Assembly (NCBI GenBank): GCA_031376425.1
Contig: JANMDR010000110.1
Span: 1-16,386, forward strand
Reading direction: 5' to 3'
Length of the DNA stretch: 16,386 bases
DNA from: JANMDR01 sp031376425
GTDB lineage: Bacteria; Pseudomonadota; Gammaproteobacteria; Burkholderiales; Usitatibacteraceae
This document shows positions 1-7,531 of this stretch, piece after piece. Both the position numbers and the translations under genes were made by a program. Within the stretch, counting starts at the first letter, position 1. Every line of letters begins with the position of its first letter. Under the pieces are notes generated by a model. That model saw only the letters and a list, made by a program, of their open reading frames with translations. It made no database searches and was not told where the DNA came from.

Positions 1-2119
1 TGAGAGTGCTGGTGGCCGGTGTTAGGCGGCCTGCCAGCAATAATAGGTTTAAGCGATCAAGCAATGCGGGTATGTTGTCGGCCAACGCTAATTCGGCACT
101 GACATCGCCCGCTAGATAGTCTTGTACTGAGCCGTATTGACGAATGATTTCACGGAAGGCTTGGGTGTCGCGCTCGGCAGTTTCCATGATGAAATTAGTG
201 TAGCCGGTGACCGTTGTTTCGTGGGTAATTTGAAATTCTGGTGCCACCAATCCCATTGCGGAAAGCTCGCCCGGCGGTGCGTAATCAGGGCGAAACCAAT
301 TGAACACGGAGGGCGCGCGTAAGGGGTTTTGCCCGAGGCTGGAAACGGGGTCTTCAAGATTATGGATTTTAAAGCGGCCATCGTAACTCGCAACATTAAA
401 GGCGCGCATATAGTTACCAAAGCGCACCATCGGTTCGCGGAGTTTGCCAAAAGCAGGGTCGGCTGCTTTGCTATCATCGCGCGCTTCATTGTCGAGTAAT
501 AGCGCACGCAATACGGCCTGCATATCGCCGCGCACGCCGCTGCCGTTATTGGCGAAGGCGTCAGCCACGCGGCCTACATAGGCACGGCTAGGATTGCTAG
601 TAACGAAACGCTTAATGAGCTGTTCACCAATAAAAGGTCCAACATTGGGATGGTTAAAAATCGTATCTAAGGCAATTTTAAAGCTGCTATTGGCGTCGAT
701 ATTGGCGGCAATAACTACGCCGTTGATAATGCGTTTTTCTTGTGGCGAGTGGTAGCTGGCATACATTTGCATCGGTAAATCCCAACGGACGGTATTGATG
801 CCATTTACCGGCCAACCCTGCCAGCGCGCACTATCTGTATCAGCACCCCCCCAGCTTAATCCGGTAAATACGCAAGCCATGCCTAAAATATCGGCCTGAT
901 TATAGGTGGGAATGTCGCCCCCACTACTATCTTTGCGGCGGCTGCCATCGGCGTTTAATTGCCAGAGGCCGATGGAGAACAATTGCAGCACCTCGCGGGC
1001 AAAATTTTCATCGGGTAGGCGACCGGTACTGATGTCGGCTTTTTCGTTGCGAATGTGGGAGAGATAGTGACCCATAGTGGGATGACGTGCCACATCTTCC
1101 AGCAGAGTACGAAAATTGCCGAAACTATTTTTAGCCAGCATATCAAGATACGAGGCGTGGGCTTCAGGCTGAATATCCACGGCGCTATTGATGGTGCTGA
1201 CGACGAAAATTTCCGATAAGGCAAACACCATACGCTGGCGCAACTGATCCTCCCCCTGAATAGCTTGCAGCCAAAAACTTTCCATCGCCGCGTTGATAAA
1301 TTTTGAATCACAGGGATTACAAGCGGGCGCACCGCCACGCGCTACGTAATCCCAGTGCTTATCAAGGGATGCCCGTTTAAATTGATCTTCCACCCAAGCG
1401 CTGGCACCGATGGTTGCAGTACGTTTGATTTCGTCCAACGTCGGCCCCCAAGTTGCTTGTGTCAATAGGCGGGCTGCCCCCGCTTGAGTGAGGGGGGGCG
1501 AAACTGGTGGTGATACTGGTGGCAATGCAGGTGGAGTTAGCACTTGATTTGGTGGCAGTACATAACCATCTATGCCTTCAAGCGCCCAGCTACCACTGGC
1601 GGTGAGCACGTTCTTTTCGTTCTCGTCGGTAGTCCACAGGTGCTTGGCGGTGTTCAAAAGGACTAAGCGATATAAAGGCAGCGTACCGTTCTGCGGGGCG
1701 GCCAAAAGATAGCTTTCGATATTCTCGCCTACATAGCTTGGCACAGCGCTTAACACCGCGTATTCATTGCGGTCGGCAGTCCAGAAATGAATACGCAATG
1801 TGCTGTTAAACAGGCGAAAATAGGGCTTTAGCAGGCCACCATTGTAGGTGCCAGCTGCGTTTAAAACCCGATGGACTTCGTTTTCCTGATTCCACCCCCG
1901 CGTGCCCAAGACCTTATATTCATTTAGATCCGTCGTGTATAAATGCGTTTGCAAGGTGGGATGGTAGAGGCGATAACGTGATTGTGGTGATGGTACTGTT
2001 TGGGCGTGCGCCACTATTGCATTAAATAAAATCAGCGCGATACCTAATATCAGCGGCGCGATAATTGTGTGGAGGCGGTGATGTTGGTCGCGGTGGCGAT
2101 TGAATATGTCGAAACGCAT
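1..2119 (-). CDS. Secreted DUF1800 protein with N-terminal DUF5648-like repeats (3' end off window)
   Basis: The frame is open from an ATG at 2119 to the window edge (706 codons, no stop), with an AAGGA ribosome site 5 nt upstream. Residues about 18-39 form a signal peptide with an AHA cleavage site. Residues about 47-190 hold three imperfect repeats of the pattern YRL...H-(L/F)-(Y/W)-T-(T/A)-D-x-NE...VL, typical of DUF5648, a secreted module of unknown function. A Pro-rich linker (about 188-212) leads into a DUF1800 domain that starts with RLLTQATWGPTLDEI and contains the family hallmark PDENFAREVLQLFSIGLW near residue 368. DUF1800 proteins are often about 500 residues, are usually exported, and are commonly encoded next to a DUF1501 gene, which would lie to the left of this window. 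No biochemical function is established. The family assignment is confident; the role is unknown. Confidence 0.88.
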   Translation of the reverse strand, partial: MRFDIFNRHRDQHHRLHTIIAPLILGIALILFNAIVAHAQTVPSPQSRYRLYHPTLQTHLYTTDLNEYKVLGTRGWNQENEVHRVLNAAGTYNGGLLKPYFRLFNSTLRIHFWTADRNEYAVLSAVPSYVGENIESYLLAAPQNGTLPLYRLVLLNTAKHLWTTDENEKNVLTASGSWALEGIDGYVLPPNQVLTPPALPPVSPPVSPPLTQAGAARLLTQATWGPTLDEIKRTATIGASAWVEDQFKRASLDKHWDYVARGGAPACNPCDSKFINAAMESFWLQAIQGEDQLRQRMVFALSEIFVVSTINSAVDIQPEAHASYLDMLAKNSFGNFRTLLEDVARHPTMGHYLSHIRNEKADISTGRLPDENFAREVLQLFSIGLWQLNADGSRRKDSSGGDIPTYNQADILGMACVFTGLSWGGADTDSARWQGWPVNGINTVRWDLPMQMYASYHSPQEKRIINGVVIAANIDANSSFKIALDTIFNHPNVGPFIGEQLIKRFVTSNPSRAYVGRVADAFANNGSGVRGDMQAVLRALLLDNEARDDSKAADPAFGKLREPMVRFGNYMRAFNVASYDGRFKIHNLEDPVSSLGQNPLRAPSVFNWFRPDYAPPGELSAMGLVAPEFQITHETTVTGYTNFIMETAERDTQAFREIIRQYGSVQDYLAGDVSAELALADNIPALLDRLNLLLLAGRLTPATSTL

Positions 2120-2386
2120 TACAATCCTTAGGGTGTTTCAAAACAAAAAATTAGCATTGATGCGTGTTAACTTAGGGAGTGCTTGATGGTAGCTCATGAT
2201 ATTTTTACACCCCAGCGTTTGCGTTAATATGGGTAAGCTATAGGTTAGTATAAGAGCGATCATCGCAAATAGCTGTTAGAAATTAAACATGTGCTGCTAG
2301 CGCTACCCTCTATCGCTTTACTTTTACGCTCCACATTTTGTATTTAACCAACGCCTAATTTTATCTATTTTTAGAAAGCGCTTCTT
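2120..2386. other. Divergent intergenic region
   Basis: This AT-rich spacer separates the minus-strand DUF1800 gene from plus-strand pncC, so it must hold both promoters. I could not pick convincing -35/-10 pairs. A small palindrome (GCGA-TCA-TCGC) sits near 2260, and there is no ORF or RNA gene that I can support. Confidence 0.4.
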
Positions 2387-2932
2387 TTGTCTAATTTAGT
2401 TTCTCCACCCCCCCTAAATAGTTATGCCAATGCCTATGTGCTTGCCGCGCAACTGGGTCAGGCGCTCAGCGCTGGCGGCAACACCGTATGTGTTGCTGAA
2501 TCCTGTACCGGCGGCGGTATTGCCGAGGCAATTACCGCTATTGCAGGCTCTTCAGCTTGGTTTGATCGCGGCTTTGTCACCTATAGCTATGAAGCGAAGG
2601 TAGAAATGCTCGCGGTACCCATGCCCTTAATTGTGGCTGTGGGCGCGGTGTCAGAAGAAGTGGCTGCAGCCATGACGAAAGGCGCATTGATACATAGCAA
2701 AGCGGCATTTAGTTTTGCAGTAACCGGTATTGCTGGGCCGGGCGGTGGCACACCCGAAAAGCCAGTGGGCACAGTGTGTTTTGGTTTTAACTTCCGCCAA
2801 GGCGAAAATTTTGAAAGTGAAACGCAAACCGTTCACTTCAAAGGCGATCGGCTTGAAGTACGTCAGCAAACGATTCTGCACGCGCTAAATCACATGATTA
2901 CCTTCGTAAACGCGCGGCGCGGTGCGGAATAA
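2387..2932 (+). CDS. pncC: Nicotinamide-nucleotide amidohydrolase (CinA C-terminal domain type)
   Basis: The protein is 181 residues, against about 165 for the E. coli enzyme. The family deamidates nicotinamide mononucleotide to nicotinate mononucleotide in the cytoplasm, recycling the NMN released by NAD-dependent DNA ligase. The conserved AESCTGG motif (residues 38-43, catalytic Ser39), the GSSAWFDRGFVTYS block (54-67), Lys71 in YEAK, GAVSEE, and GIAGPGGGTPEKPVGTV are all visible. Only the CinA C-terminal domain is present; the N-terminal MoCF-like domain of full CinA is absent. The frame opens with TTG at 2387 and has no strong Shine-Dalgarno site. An in-frame GTG at 2438 would give a length nearer the family norm, so the start is uncertain. 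A run of seven C's (2408-2414) lies in the N-terminal coding stretch. The gene precedes recA, as is common in proteobacteria. Confidence 0.9.
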   Translation: MSNLVSPPPLNSYANAYVLAAQLGQALSAGGNTVCVAESCTGGGIAEAITAIAGSSAWFDRGFVTYSYEAKVEMLAVPMPLIVAVGAVSEEVAAAMTKGALIHSKAAFSFAVTGIAGPGGGTPEKPVGTVCFGFNFRQGENFESETQTVHFKGDRLEVRQQTILHALNHMITFVNARRGAE

Positions 2933-3052
2933 AAGCGGTTAAGCAGATTAGCAATGCTGGCCAGCACAAATTTGCATGCTTAAAAATTTCTGCCACAGAA
3001 TCAACGATAATCGTGGCGGCGAATAATTTTAAAGAAAACCTTTAAAAAACGC

Positions 3053-3079
3053 TTGCACTCCTGATTTATTTGCGATACT
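3053..3079 (+). promoter_or_regulatory. Putative recA promoter (-35 TTGCAC, extended -10)
   Basis: TTGCAC (3053-3058) resembles a sigma-70 -35 box. About 15 nt downstream lies GATACT (3074-3079), preceded by TGC as in an extended -10. The -10 overlaps the LexA box that follows, the arrangement expected for SOS repression. The exact -10 is an inference, and a register at 3076-3081 with 17-nt spacing is also possible. Either way the leader of recA is about 130-140 nt long. Confidence 0.5.
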
Positions 3080-3095
3080 GTATACACATACAGCG
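3076..3095 (+). promoter_or_regulatory. LexA binding site (SOS box) upstream of recA
   Basis: CTGT at 3078-3081 and ACAG at 3090-3093 form the canonical CTG-N10-CAG palindrome with an alternating TA/CA centre, matching the gamma/betaproteobacterial LexA consensus. It lies 131 nt before the recA start and overlaps the likely -10 element. LexA would occlude RNA polymerase until RecA-stimulated self-cleavage. A further ACAG (3107-3110) and CTGT (3126-3129) lie downstream, but in the wrong orientation and spacing to form a second box; they can form an RNA hairpin in the leader. Confidence 0.88.
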
Positions 3096-3226
3096 TGTAC
3101 GTTCATACAGTTATCAGTAACGGCGCTGTATATTGTACTAAAGTTTGTATCTTAAGAATTGAATTTTCTATTTAAATCAAATACTTAAGTACAGCCCGCC
3201 AATCTTAAATCCGGAGAAACAACAAC

Positions 3227-4300
3227 ATGAGCACGATGAAAGAATCTTTTATGGACGACAATAAATCCAAAGCCCTAGCCGCAGCACTTTCTCAAATTGA
3301 AAAGCAATTTGGCAAAGGCTCCATTATGAAAATGGGCGAAAACGGCGTTAATCAAGACATCATCCCTGTTTCTACCGGCTCCCTAGGGCTTGATATCGCA
3401 CTTGGCATCGGCGGATTACCCCGTGGCCGCATCGTTGAAATTTATGGCCCAGAATCATCCGGCAAGACCACACTTACCCTGCAAGTTATTGCTGAAATGC
3501 AAAAAACGGGCGGCACAGCAGCTTTTATTGATGCTGAACACGCACTTGATCCTCTATATGCAGGCAAGCTCGGCGTAAACGTAAATGATCTTTTAGTATC
3601 TCAGCCTGACAATGGCGAACAAGCATTAGAAATCGTTGATATGCTCGTGCGTTCTGGTTCGGTAGATATTGTAGTAATTGATTCCGTTGCAGCTTTAACA
3701 CCAAGAGCTGAAATTGAAGGCGAAATGGGTGATCAATTACCGGGCTTGCAAGCGCGTTTGATGTCACAAGCGCTACGTAAACTCACCGCTAATATTAAGC
3801 GCTCAAATACACTCGTTATCTTCATCAACCAGATTCGCATGAAAATCGGCGTGATGTTTGGTAGCCCAGAAACCACTACAGGTGGTAACGCGCTGAAGTT
3901 CTACGCCTCGGTGCGTATTGATATTCGCCGTATTGGCTCTATTAAGTCTGGCGACGAAGTGATTGGTTCTGAAACCCGCGTAAAAGTGGTTAAGAACAAA
4001 ATTGCCCCGCCATTCCGTCAAGCTGAATTCGATATCCTGTACGGAGAAGGTATTTCCCGTGAAGGCGAGATTATTGAACTAGGCGTAATTCATAAATTTA
4101 TTGAAAAATCCGGCGCATGGTATGCCTATAAAGGCAACAAAATTGGTCAAGGCAAAGATAATACCCGCAACTTCTTGCGTGAGCATCCAGAAATGGCGCA
4201 AGAAATTGAAGCCAAAATTCGTGAGACCTTAGGTGTAGGCGTAAGCGCAGTACAGCTTAGTGAAAACGGCGGTGACGATGAGCCGGAACCAGACGCATAG
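3227..4300 (+). CDS. recA: Recombinase RecA
   Basis: The protein is 357 residues. RecA forms ATP-dependent filaments on single-stranded DNA, carries out strand exchange, and acts as co-protease for LexA in the SOS response. Visible landmarks are the N-terminal polymerisation segment (KALAAALSQIEKQFGKGS, 15-32), Walker A GPESSGKT (74-81), Walker B VDIVVIDSVAAL, loop L1 (EGEMGDQLPGLQARL), loop L2 (IRMKIGVMFGSPETTTGG), KNKIAPPFRQAEFDILYG, and an acidic C-terminal tail ending DDEPEPDA. The chosen ATG has a GGAG ribosome site about 10 nt upstream. In-frame ATGs at codons 4 and 9 are alternatives, and codon 9 (MDDNKSK) aligns with the usual start of the family, so the first eight residues may be an extension or a mis-start. 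LexA regulation is indicated by the upstream SOS box. recX follows downstream on the same strand. Confidence 0.98.
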   Translation: MSTMKESFMDDNKSKALAAALSQIEKQFGKGSIMKMGENGVNQDIIPVSTGSLGLDIALGIGGLPRGRIVEIYGPESSGKTTLTLQVIAEMQKTGGTAAFIDAEHALDPLYAGKLGVNVNDLLVSQPDNGEQALEIVDMLVRSGSVDIVVIDSVAALTPRAEIEGEMGDQLPGLQARLMSQALRKLTANIKRSNTLVIFINQIRMKIGVMFGSPETTTGGNALKFYASVRIDIRRIGSIKSGDEVIGSETRVKVVKNKIAPPFRQAEFDILYGEGISREGEIIELGVIHKFIEKSGAWYAYKGNKIGQGKDNTRNFLREHPEMAQEIEAKIRETLGVGVSAVQLSENGGDDEPEPDA

Positions 4301-4334
4301 TCAAATAATGTTCTAATAAAATTCTTTGTCGTAC

Positions 4335-4459
4335 CGCTGTTGCTGGAGCTAGTTAAGTCAGTATAGATTAACAAGTTTGCGAGCCAGGCAACAGCGCTTA
4401 GTTGTCAAATGGGGGCAAATAAGTGGCAAAAACCCGTCGATAGTTGGGCCACGCTGTTG
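4335..4459 (+). promoter_or_regulatory. Alternative stem-forming element between recA and recX
   Basis: CGCTGTTGC at 4335-4343 is perfectly complementary to GCAACAGCG at 4388-4396, and the stem extends by TGG/CCA past a one-base bulge. The same central arm is also complementary over 8 bp to a second CGCTGTTG at 4452-4459. The central arm therefore has two mutually exclusive partners, the layout of an attenuator or anti-terminator. Whether it folds this way in vivo is inference. The 326-base spacer between recA and the preferred recX start contains no ORF. Confidence 0.4.
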
Positions 4460-4472
4460 TATATAGTTTATA

Positions 4473-4510
4473 GCCCCGTTCACAGAGAGTGGTTTCTTTG
4501 TGTTCGGGGC
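4473..4510 (+). terminator. Strong hairpin upstream of recX (terminator-like, no U-tract)
   Basis: GCCCCG (4473-4478) pairs with CGGGGC (4505-4510). Inside a TT/TT internal loop, CACAGAG pairs with CTTTGTG (one G-U pair), closing an 8-nt loop. The hairpin is stable but is followed by GGTGTGG rather than a T-run, so it is not a textbook intrinsic terminator. In E. coli a terminator between recA and recX limits recX expression through partial read-through, and this hairpin could play that part or act as a processing or stability element. Confidence 0.45.
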
Positions 4511-4626
4511 GGTGTGGTTGGTGCAAACTTCGCTTAACTTAATTTGAGCGATGCTCACGTCAGTAGTTAGTAATATTAGTTTAAGTGGCTCATTTAGATA
4601 GGCATAAATCATTGAAAGGCATAGTG

Positions 4627-5193
4627 ATGCACGCAGATGATGCAGGGCTTAGTGACATTGCCGACATTGCCGATAATGCCGACGATGATGTCAACGCCGC
4701 TGTGCGCTTTAGCGCCGTGGCTAAACCTAAAAATGGCAAGCTCGTCACCGCCGCATTACGTCTTCTTGCGCGGCGCGATTTCACCATCGCGGTTTTTACC
4801 GAGCGCCTGCAAAAAGTGGGCTTTGAAGCTGAAGAAATCGCCGAAGTCGCTATCTGGTGCCAATCCCTAGGTTGGCTCAACGAAGAACGCTTTGTTGAAC
4901 AAGCCGTAAATCGCCTATCCAAACGCTACGGTGCTTCGCGCATTAGCAGGATGCTGGTTATTGCTGGTGTGCCCGCAGCCGTTGCCTCGGCAGCCATGCC
5001 CGAAGTAAAGGCCGATGAGTTCACCCCTGCCTACCAGCTATGGCAAAGAAAATACCGTGAGTACCCCGTAGATCAAGCCGCAAAAGCGAAGCAGAGTCGT
5101 TTTCTACAAACAAAAGGTTTTAGTTTTGATACGATTAAAAAAGTGTTCAGTGCAGCAAAGGAAGAGCAAGAGCATCAGGAAAATGGAGATTGA
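4627..5193 (+). CDS. recX: Regulatory protein RecX
   Basis: With the ATG at 4627 the protein is 188 residues. RecX binds RecA filaments and inhibits or tunes their extension. The family pattern of three-helix repeats is visible: ALRLLARRDFTIAVFTERL, then GFEAEEIAEVAIWCQSLGWLNEERFVEQAVNRLSK with its hallmark GWLNEERF, and a C-terminal KAKQSRFLQTKGFSFDTIKKVF. The frame can be opened at a GTG at 4585, but that lacks a ribosome site, whereas AAAGG sits 7 nt before the ATG at 4627. The N-terminus has a short acidic D-I-A-D repeat not typical of the family. The stop codon lies in the 10-bp palindrome TGAGCGCTCA (5191-5200), which is followed by TTTT. Position directly downstream of recA supports the call. 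Confidence 0.92.
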   Translation: MHADDAGLSDIADIADNADDDVNAAVRFSAVAKPKNGKLVTAALRLLARRDFTIAVFTERLQKVGFEAEEIAEVAIWCQSLGWLNEERFVEQAVNRLSKRYGASRISRMLVIAGVPAAVASAAMPEVKADEFTPAYQLWQRKYREYPVDQAAKAKQSRFLQTKGFSFDTIKKVFSAAKEEQEHQENGD

Positions 5194-5309
5194 GCGCTCA
5201 TTTTGTATATAGAAAATGGGCGTGCAAAAGACTGCAAATACCCTAAAATGGTGGGCAAAGTTTTTAAGTTTAAAGAGCCTAGCGTTACAACATCGAGGGT
5301 AATATCGAA

Positions 5310-5609
5310 ATGAGAGCGAAAATAGTTTTTGTTGACGTTGACGATACCTTGGTTAGATCTGTTGGCGCGAAACGTATCCCAATGCCTGCTGTTATAGCGC
5401 AGGTACGTCGGCTCAAGGCGGAAGGCGTTATATTGTATCTATGGAGTTCTGGAGGTGCGCAGTACTGCGAAGCGACAGCTATGGAACTCGGTATTGTGGA
5501 CTGCTTTATAGGTTTTTTGCCCAAGCCAACAGATTATTTAGATGATCAACCTATGCACGAATGGCGATTTTGCCAACATTTTTATCCTGCTCAAGCGGAC
5601 GAAGTTTAG
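5310..5609 (+). CDS. Small HAD-superfamily hydrolase
   Basis: The protein is 99 residues. It shows HAD motif I as VFVDVDDTLV (nucleophile Asp9 and acid/base Asp11), motif II as LYLWSSGG (Ser46/Ser47), the motif III lysine in FLPKPTDYLDD (Lys72), and acidic motif IV residues Asp78/Asp79. This is a minimal, capless HAD core, short for the superfamily but apparently complete in catalytic residues. The substrate cannot be predicted; capless HADs often act on macromolecules or phosphosugars. An ATG at 5310 has GAGGG 10 nt upstream. It lies 116 nt after recX and appears to be an independent transcription unit. Confidence 0.75.
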   Translation: MRAKIVFVDVDDTLVRSVGAKRIPMPAVIAQVRRLKAEGVILYLWSSGGAQYCEATAMELGIVDCFIGFLPKPTDYLDDQPMHEWRFCQHFYPAQADEV

Positions 5610-5659
5610 TGAATTGTTGTAGTCTTTAAGCACCTCTATAGTGGTATCTTTCTTATGGA

Positions 5660-5684
5660 GTACCCGTATTTTTTTGGAGGGTAC
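5660..5684 (+). repeat. Inverted repeat downstream of the HAD gene
   Basis: GTACCC (5660-5665) and GGGTAC (5679-5684) are perfectly complementary around a 13-nt T-rich loop. It could be a weak terminator for the HAD gene or an operator for the next gene. No T-run follows the stem, so the role is unresolved. Confidence 0.35.
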
Positions 5685-5766
5685 AAACCACTAATTTAGC
5701 GCGAGACTCACGATTTATATGTCTTATCGCTAATTTTTCTGAAAAATTATCGCTTGAGGTAGATGC

Positions 5767-6885
5767 GTGAAGTTTTTAGCTCTAAGCTTTTCTTTGTTAA
5801 CCTTGTTTGCGCAAGGCTGCGCCAGCCCCACCCATCCACCGCTAGGTTCAGCCCCACCCGTAACGCGCACTGCCGCAATAGTGTCGTCAACGAATGTGCC
5901 TAAGCCGGTGGCCGACCTTTCTCCAATCGCGCCAATCATTAATGACAGCTTTGCCGATGTTGAAAGTGTGGTTGTCATGCGTAGCGGGGTCGTTATTTTT
6001 GAGCACTACAAGACTGGCGCTGATGCAGATACGTTGCGAGAAACCCAATCGGTGACAGAAAGCATATTGTCTCTATTGGTCGGCATTGCAATAGAGGATG
6101 GCAGCATCAGCGGTCTCGATTCCCCACTCTCCAGGCTGAGCACCAAACAAAAGTCGCCAATAACGGTACGCCATCTCCTCACGATGACATCAGGTTTTGA
6201 CGCATCGGGCAGCGCTAGCAGGGCCGATTCTGATCGCCCGCAATACTTGCTACGACGACCTGTCGTTGCGCCGCCGGGTAGCGTATTTCGTTACGATAAT
6301 TTGAGTGCAAATTTGCTCGCAATTGTGCTCGAAAAGGCGGTAAATCAAACAGCAGAAAACTTTGCACAGACCAAGCTTTTTGAGCCGCTAGGGATTGACG
6401 TATTTAAATGGCAAAAAGGCGCAAATGGGCATAATTACGGCTCTGGTGGATTGAAATTGCGTACCCGCGACATGGCGAATCTTGGTCAGTTGATGTTGCA
6501 AGAAGGGACGTGGAATAATCAACAACTGCTGCCTAAATCCTATGTGCGTGCCGCAACCCAGCGCCAGACCGCACAAGGCATGCCGCCCTACGGCTATATG
6601 TGGTGGATCGCAGACGGTGCTAAAAATACGAAAGCTAATATTGCTGTGGCCGAGGCTGCGAAGACCACAGCACCAACACCAACACCAGCAACGGCGAACC
6701 CCTTCAGCAATCCGTTTTACGCCAGTGGCTTTGGCGGACAAATTATCTGGGTGCAGCCAGCGCGTGATATTGTTATTGCTACCACAGCAGTTGCAAGCAG
6801 CGTAAGTCAAAATCGTGGGCAGGCTATGCGCTTAATTCGCGATAATATTATTCCGAGGTTGCTGCAAGCAGGTGTGATGCGCTAG
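5767..6885 (+). CDS. Beta-lactamase-fold serine hydrolase lipoprotein with altered SxxK (SxxE) motif
   Basis: The protein is 372 residues with a lipoprotein signal: a hydrophobic stretch (3-14) and lipobox FAQGC with Cys18, so it should be exported and lipid-anchored. The GTG start at 5767 has GAGG 7 nt upstream. The sequence matches the class C beta-lactamase/esterase family (Pfam Beta-lactamase): the QSV-TES-ILSLLVGIAIEDG block at 93-110, the YxN motif Tyr176-Asp177-Asn178, and the third motif region ASGFGGQ (319-325) followed by a strand IIWVQPARDIVIATT. The first motif should be Ser-x-x-Lys, but codon 98 is GAA, giving Ser95-Val-Thr-Glu98. Loss of the general-base lysine predicts a catalytically dead or altered enzyme. 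A low-complexity T/A/P segment (about 298-310) interrupts the domain before the last motif. The substrate is unknown. Confidence 0.85.
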   Translation: MKFLALSFSLLTLFAQGCASPTHPPLGSAPPVTRTAAIVSSTNVPKPVADLSPIAPIINDSFADVESVVVMRSGVVIFEHYKTGADADTLRETQSVTESILSLLVGIAIEDGSISGLDSPLSRLSTKQKSPITVRHLLTMTSGFDASGSASRADSDRPQYLLRRPVVAPPGSVFRYDNLSANLLAIVLEKAVNQTAENFAQTKLFEPLGIDVFKWQKGANGHNYGSGGLKLRTRDMANLGQLMLQEGTWNNQQLLPKSYVRAATQRQTAQGMPPYGYMWWIADGAKNTKANIAVAEAAKTTAPTPTPATANPFSNPFYASGFGGQIIWVQPARDIVIATTAVASSVSQNRGQAMRLIRDNIIPRLLQAGVMR

Positions 6886-6907
6886 CGTTTATTTCATTCA
6901 AATTATC

Positions 6908-7495
6908 ATGCAAATTCGCCCTGCCCAACAATCCGATTGCCCTGCAATCGTACAAATTCACGCTGCAAGCTGGCGCTATGCCTATCGCGGCGCACTTAGC
7001 GACGGCTATCTCGCGGGTGAAATCGAAACCCATTTGCAAGCGCAGTGGCAAAACCGCTTCGCGACACCTCCGGTACAGAATTACTGCGGTGAGCAAATTA
7101 TAGTTGTGGCAGAGGAGGGCGGTGAGTTGTTGGGCTTTGCCTGTGCCTATCTGCACGAGAACGCACTGTGGGGCTCATTCTTAAACAATATCCACGTTAA
7201 ACAATCCCTGCATCGAAGTGGGGTAGGTTCTGCCCTTCTAGGCGCGGTTGCTGCTCGCTGTGCCGCATCCCGACATGCTTCGAGTACGGAAATGAGCTCG
7301 AACGCGAATGCAGTAGTGGGACTCTATTTGTTCGTCATCCAATCAAATTTACGCGCACAGCATTTTTACCTACATCATGGCGCTAAAAATGTGGGCACAG
7401 ACATGTGGGATGCTCCAGATGGTGGACGCGTCCCGTTATACCGATTTGCATGGGAAAATGCAGCGGTGTTAAGCGAAACGGTGGCTTTGCCTTAA
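6908..7495 (+). CDS. GNAT-family N-acetyltransferase
   Basis: The protein is 195 residues. It opens with MQIRPAQQSDCPAIVQIHAASW, typical of GNAT domains. The acetyl-CoA pyrophosphate-binding motif A is NNIHVKQSLHRSGVGSALL (Q/R-x-x-G-x-G/A form as HRSGVGS). Motif B is the GLYLFVIQSNLRAQHFYLHHGAK segment, which ends as in many small-molecule acetyltransferases. It would transfer an acetyl group from acetyl-CoA to an unidentified amine. The gene starts 22 nt after the hydrolase stop without a clear ribosome site, suggesting co-transcription or translational coupling. Its stop codon lies in the first unit of a 14-bp tandem repeat. Confidence 0.88.
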   Translation: MQIRPAQQSDCPAIVQIHAASWRYAYRGALSDGYLAGEIETHLQAQWQNRFATPPVQNYCGEQIIVVAEEGGELLGFACAYLHENALWGSFLNNIHVKQSLHRSGVGSALLGAVAARCAASRHASSTEMSSNANAVVGLYLFVIQSNLRAQHFYLHHGAKNVGTDMWDAPDGGRVPLYRFAWENAAVLSETVALP

Positions 7496-7517
7496 GCGTT
7501 TTTCCTTAAGCGTTTTT
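7490..7517 (+). repeat. Perfect 14-bp tandem repeat spanning the GNAT stop codon
   Basis: CCTTAAGCGTTTTT occurs twice back to back (7490-7503 and 7504-7517). The first unit contains the GNAT stop codon, and the second ends just before the GAGG ribosome site of the next gene. A related TTAAGCGT followed by CTTT occurs at the stop codon of that next gene (7990-7997). It looks like a recent slippage duplication. Confidence 0.9.
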
Positions 7518-7531
7518 AATAGAGGATTTTT

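Noticed and set aside
112..1338. Open frames on both strands within 112-507 and 955-1338
   Set aside because: They overlap, out of frame, the continuous DUF1800 reading frame that translates cleanly from 2119 to the window edge.
3126..3131. Second LexA box in the recA leader
   Set aside because: The half-sites ACAG (3107) and CTGT (3126) are in everted order and do not give CTG-N10-CAG.
4301..4584. tRNA or other structured RNA gene between recA and recX
   Set aside because: The hairpins present do not form a cloverleaf and no anticodon or T-loop consensus is visible, so only regulatory structure is proposed.
4585..4626. Upstream GTG start for recX
   Set aside because: No ribosome site precedes it, whereas AAAGG is well placed for the ATG at 4627.
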